Position numbers and translations under genes: made by a program | Shown: piece after piece, positions 19,429 through 21,282 of the stretch | Layout of the letters: each line of letters starts with the position of its first letter | Position numbering within the stretch: position 1 is the first letter of the stretch | The notes under the pieces: model-generated | The model's input: the letters and a program-made list of their open reading frames with translations, nothing else | Database searches by the model: none | What the model was told of the DNA's origin: nothing | Assembly (NCBI GenBank): GCA_015490435.1 | Contig: WFXV01000008.1 | Coordinates: forward strand, 1 to 21,282 | Length of the DNA stretch: 21,282 bases | Direction of reading: 5' to 3' | Origin: Thermaceae bacterium | Lineage (GTDB): Bacteria; Deinococcota; Deinococci; Deinococcales; Marinithermaceae

Positions 19429-21282
19429 GTGAAGGTCATCGTCGGCCACGAGAACCTGGACCTCGACGCCCTCGGGGCCATGGCCCTCGCCCGCTATTTG
19501 CACCCGGGGGCGGTCTTGGTGCAGGTGGGGGGCCTCGAGGGCCGGATGCAGGAGGCGGTGAACCTCTACGCCGATCACCTGGGGCTCTTGCCGGCGGAGA
19601 AGGTGCCGCTTTCCGAGGTCACTGAGGTGGTGGTGGTCGACACCCAGCAGCGGGGGCGGATCGGCCCCTTTGCCGAGCTGGTGGGCAAGGTGCCCTTCGT
19701 GGTTTACGACCACCATCCCCCGGACGAGGACGCGATCCCCGCCGCCGCCGGCGCGGTGCGGGCGGTGGGGGCGGCGACCACGGTGGTGGCCGAGCTCCTC
19801 GCCGAGCGGGGCCTTACCCCCAAACCCCCGGAGGCCGAGCTCGGCTACGCCGGGATCCTCGAGGACACCGGTCGCTTCACCTACCCCGGCACCACCGCCG
19901 CCGACCTCCGGGCGGCCGCCTGGCTGCTCGAGGCCGGCGCCGACCCCGCCCGGGTCAAGCCCTTGGTCGAGGGGCGGCTCGCCCCCGAGGCCAAAGAGGT
20001 GCTGGAGGAGCTCCTCGCCACCGCCCAGGTGGTGCGGGCCGGACCCTACCGGGCGGTGATCGCCGAGGCCAAGAAGGAGGGCTACGTCCCCGCGCTCGCG
20101 CCGCTCGCCCACACCGTCGCCGACCTCTTCGACGCCGACGCGGTGTTCCTGCTCTTTCGCCTCGGCGACCAGCGGCTCGTGATCGCCCGGAGCCGGCGGG
20201 GGATCGACGTCGAGCGGGTTTTGAAGACGGTGCTCGGGAAGGGCGGCGGCCACCCCCGGGCTGCCTTCGCCCGGGTGGATCTTCCCCTCGAGGAGGTGCG
20301 CGAGCGGCTCGCGCGGGCGCTGGTCGCCTTCACCGGCGGGGAGCCCACCCTGGCCGAGCGCATGACCCCGGCCCCCGAGGCCCTGCCCCCCGACCTCACG
20401 GTGGAGGACGCCCTCGCCCGGATGAAGAAGAAGGGCTACGGGGGGATGCCGGTGCTCGAGGGCGGCCGGGTGCTCGGGGTGCTAAGGCGGCGGGACCTGG
20501 AGAAGGCCGCGATGCTCGGCCTCGGCCAGGCCCCGGCTAAGGGGTTTTTACACCCGCCGGTGCTCCTTCCCAAGGACGCGCCGCTTTCCCTCGCCGAGCG
20601 GGCGCTTAAAGAGGGTGCGGGCCGCGTTTTGGTCACCGACGGGGGGCGGGTGGTCGGGATCTTCACCCGCACCGACCTCTACCAGCGCGAGGAGGAGGCC
20701 CCCGGGCTCGCCGAGGAGGTGCTCGCCCGGCTGCCGGCGGGGGCCCGGCGGGTGCTCGACGCGCTCAAATCCCGCTTTCCCAAGGCGGCGATCTACCTGG
20801 TGGGCGGGGCGGTGCGGGACGCCCTCTTAGGCGAGGTGGGGCCCGACCTCGATCTCGTGATCGAGGGGGTGCCGGCGGCCGAGGCCGCGCGGGCCCTGGC
20901 GGAGGCGCTCGGCGGCGAGGCCGAGGCCTTTCCCGCCTTCGCCACCGCCCGGGTCCGGCTCCCCGGGGGAATGCGGGTGGACCTCGCGAACCCCCGGGAG
21001 GAGCGCTACCCCCGCCCCGGCGCCCTGCCCGAGGTGCGGCCGAGCACGCTCGAGCGCGACCTCCGCCGCCGCGACTTCACGGTGAACGCGATGGCCCTTC
21101 GGGTCCACCCCGAGCCCCCGGTGCTCCTCAACCCCTACGGCGGGCTCTCCGACCTCAAGGCCAAGCGCCTGAAGCCGCTTTCTCCGGTGGCCTTCGTCGA
21201 GGACCCGAGCCGGATCCTGAGGGGGCTTCGGCTCGCCGCCCGGCTCGGCTTTACCCTGGGCCCCGAGGCCGAGGCCCAGATC
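19429..21282 (+). CDS. DHH phosphoesterase-CBS-tRNA nucleotidyltransferase fusion, 3' end cut by window
   Basis: The frame opens at GTG 19429 and runs 618 codons off the right edge. It has three parts. (1) A DHH phosphoesterase, about 1-300: GHENLDLDALG (6-16), DT (71-72), DHHP (94-97), DTG (146-148) and DHHA1 motif GKGGGHPRAAF (270-280). (2) A CBS pair, about 310-420 (MTPAPEALPPDLTVEDA, then GIFTRTDLY). (3) A class II tRNA nucleotidyltransferase from about 435: LVGGAVRDALLG (457-468), DLDLVIEG (473-480), RRDFTVNAMA (547-556), EDPSRILRGLRLAARLGF (591-608). The fusion occurs in Thermus, Deinococcus, Aquifex and cyanobacteria. It adds CCA, or only CC or A, to tRNA 3' ends; specificity cannot be read because the C-terminus is missing. 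The DHH part is probably a nanoRNase-like phosphodiesterase. Twelve bases (19418-19428 gap) follow mfd; same strand. Confidence 0.94.
   Translation, partial: MKVIVGHENLDLDALGAMALARYLHPGAVLVQVGGLEGRMQEAVNLYADHLGLLPAEKVPLSEVTEVVVVDTQQRGRIGPFAELVGKVPFVVYDHHPPDEDAIPAAAGAVRAVGAATTVVAELLAERGLTPKPPEAELGYAGILEDTGRFTYPGTTAADLRAAAWLLEAGADPARVKPLVEGRLAPEAKEVLEELLATAQVVRAGPYRAVIAEAKKEGYVPALAPLAHTVADLFDADAVFLLFRLGDQRLVIARSRRGIDVERVLKTVLGKGGGHPRAAFARVDLPLEEVRERLARALVAFTGGEPTLAERMTPAPEALPPDLTVEDALARMKKKGYGGMPVLEGGRVLGVLRRRDLEKAAMLGLGQAPAKGFLHPPVLLPKDAPLSLAERALKEGAGRVLVTDGGRVVGIFTRTDLYQREEEAPGLAEEVLARLPAGARRVLDALKSRFPKAAIYLVGGAVRDALLGEVGPDLDLVIEGVPAAEAARALAEALGGEAEAFPAFATARVRLPGGMRVDLANPREERYPRPGALPEVRPSTLERDLRRRDFTVNAMALRVHPEPPVLLNPYGGLSDLKAKRLKPLSPVAFVEDPSRILRGLRLAARLGFTLGPEAEAQI

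Noticed and set aside
1..21282. Excess of the palindrome CTCGAG (about 58 copies by hand count, roughly eight times the base-composition expectation)
   Set aside because: The copies I checked fall in frame as Leu-Glu (CTC GAG), so codon preference explains much of it. I did not show an excess beyond codon use, so I do not claim a HIP1-like element. A codon-shuffled control would settle it.
1..21282. CRISPR arrays, tRNA or rRNA genes, insertion sequences, prophage genes
   Set aside because: No short spaced repeats, cloverleaf-like sequence with CCA end, transposase motif or terminal inverted repeats were seen. Composition is uniform and all genes look like native housekeeping or envelope genes.

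Overview
The window is very GC-rich and almost wholly coding. It suggests a thermophile of the Deinococcota, family Thermaceae. The marine genera (Oceanithermus, Marinithermus) are possible, but I cannot fix the genus. Supporting signs are a Thermus-sized Mfd of 973 residues, the DHH-CBS-tRNA nucleotidyltransferase fusion, CTC/GAG-dominated codon use, many GTG or TTG starts, and TANNNT -10 boxes 6-10 bases before start codons. That last layout is what is known for leaderless mRNAs in Deinococcus.

Layout. (1) 1-3216, minus strand: Nudix hydrolase > ribF > GAF-type histidine kinase > LuxR-type response regulator > start of a gene cut by the left edge (TorD-like chaperone?). (2) 3237-5694, plus: YtcJ-type amidohydrolase overlapping queG. 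(3) 5691-6404, minus: calcineurin-like phosphoesterase with a degenerate metal site. (4) 6465-7898, plus: lnt. (5) 7750-9459, minus: aldehyde:ferredoxin oxidoreductase family enzyme. (6) 9482-10135, plus: stand-alone MnmD. (7) 10113-16449, minus, transcribed right to left: two tandem paralogous GT4 glycosyltransferases, a third GT4 (diacylglycerol glucosyltransferase-like), a GT2, an MFS permease and a two-domain NodB polysaccharide deacetylase. (8) 16496-21282, plus: mfd, then a DHH-CBS-CCA fusion cut by the right edge.

How the genes fit together. The most coherent set is the six-gene envelope operon (7). Four glycosyltransferases, a possible flippase and a membrane-anchored de-N-acetylase would suit synthesis of an amino-sugar glycolipid or exopolysaccharide. 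Thermus glycolipids are known to carry an N-acylated glucosamine, which makes this hypothesis attractive but unproven. Three enzymes act on tRNA: QueG and MnmD at the wobble base, and the nucleotidyltransferase at the 3' end. Lnt belongs to lipoprotein maturation, and Mfd to transcription-coupled repair. The two-component pair beside a TorD-like chaperone hints at control of a molybdo/tungsto-respiratory enzyme beyond the left edge.

Packing is extreme. All three convergent gene pairs overlap at their 3' ends (4, 149 and 23 bases), and I see no intrinsic terminator anywhere. Divergent starts lie 20-60 bases apart. At four tandem junctions a -10-like hexamer overlaps or directly abuts the stop codon of the preceding gene. 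There are no tRNA or rRNA genes, CRISPR arrays, insertion sequences, or gene-free stretches over 100 bases.
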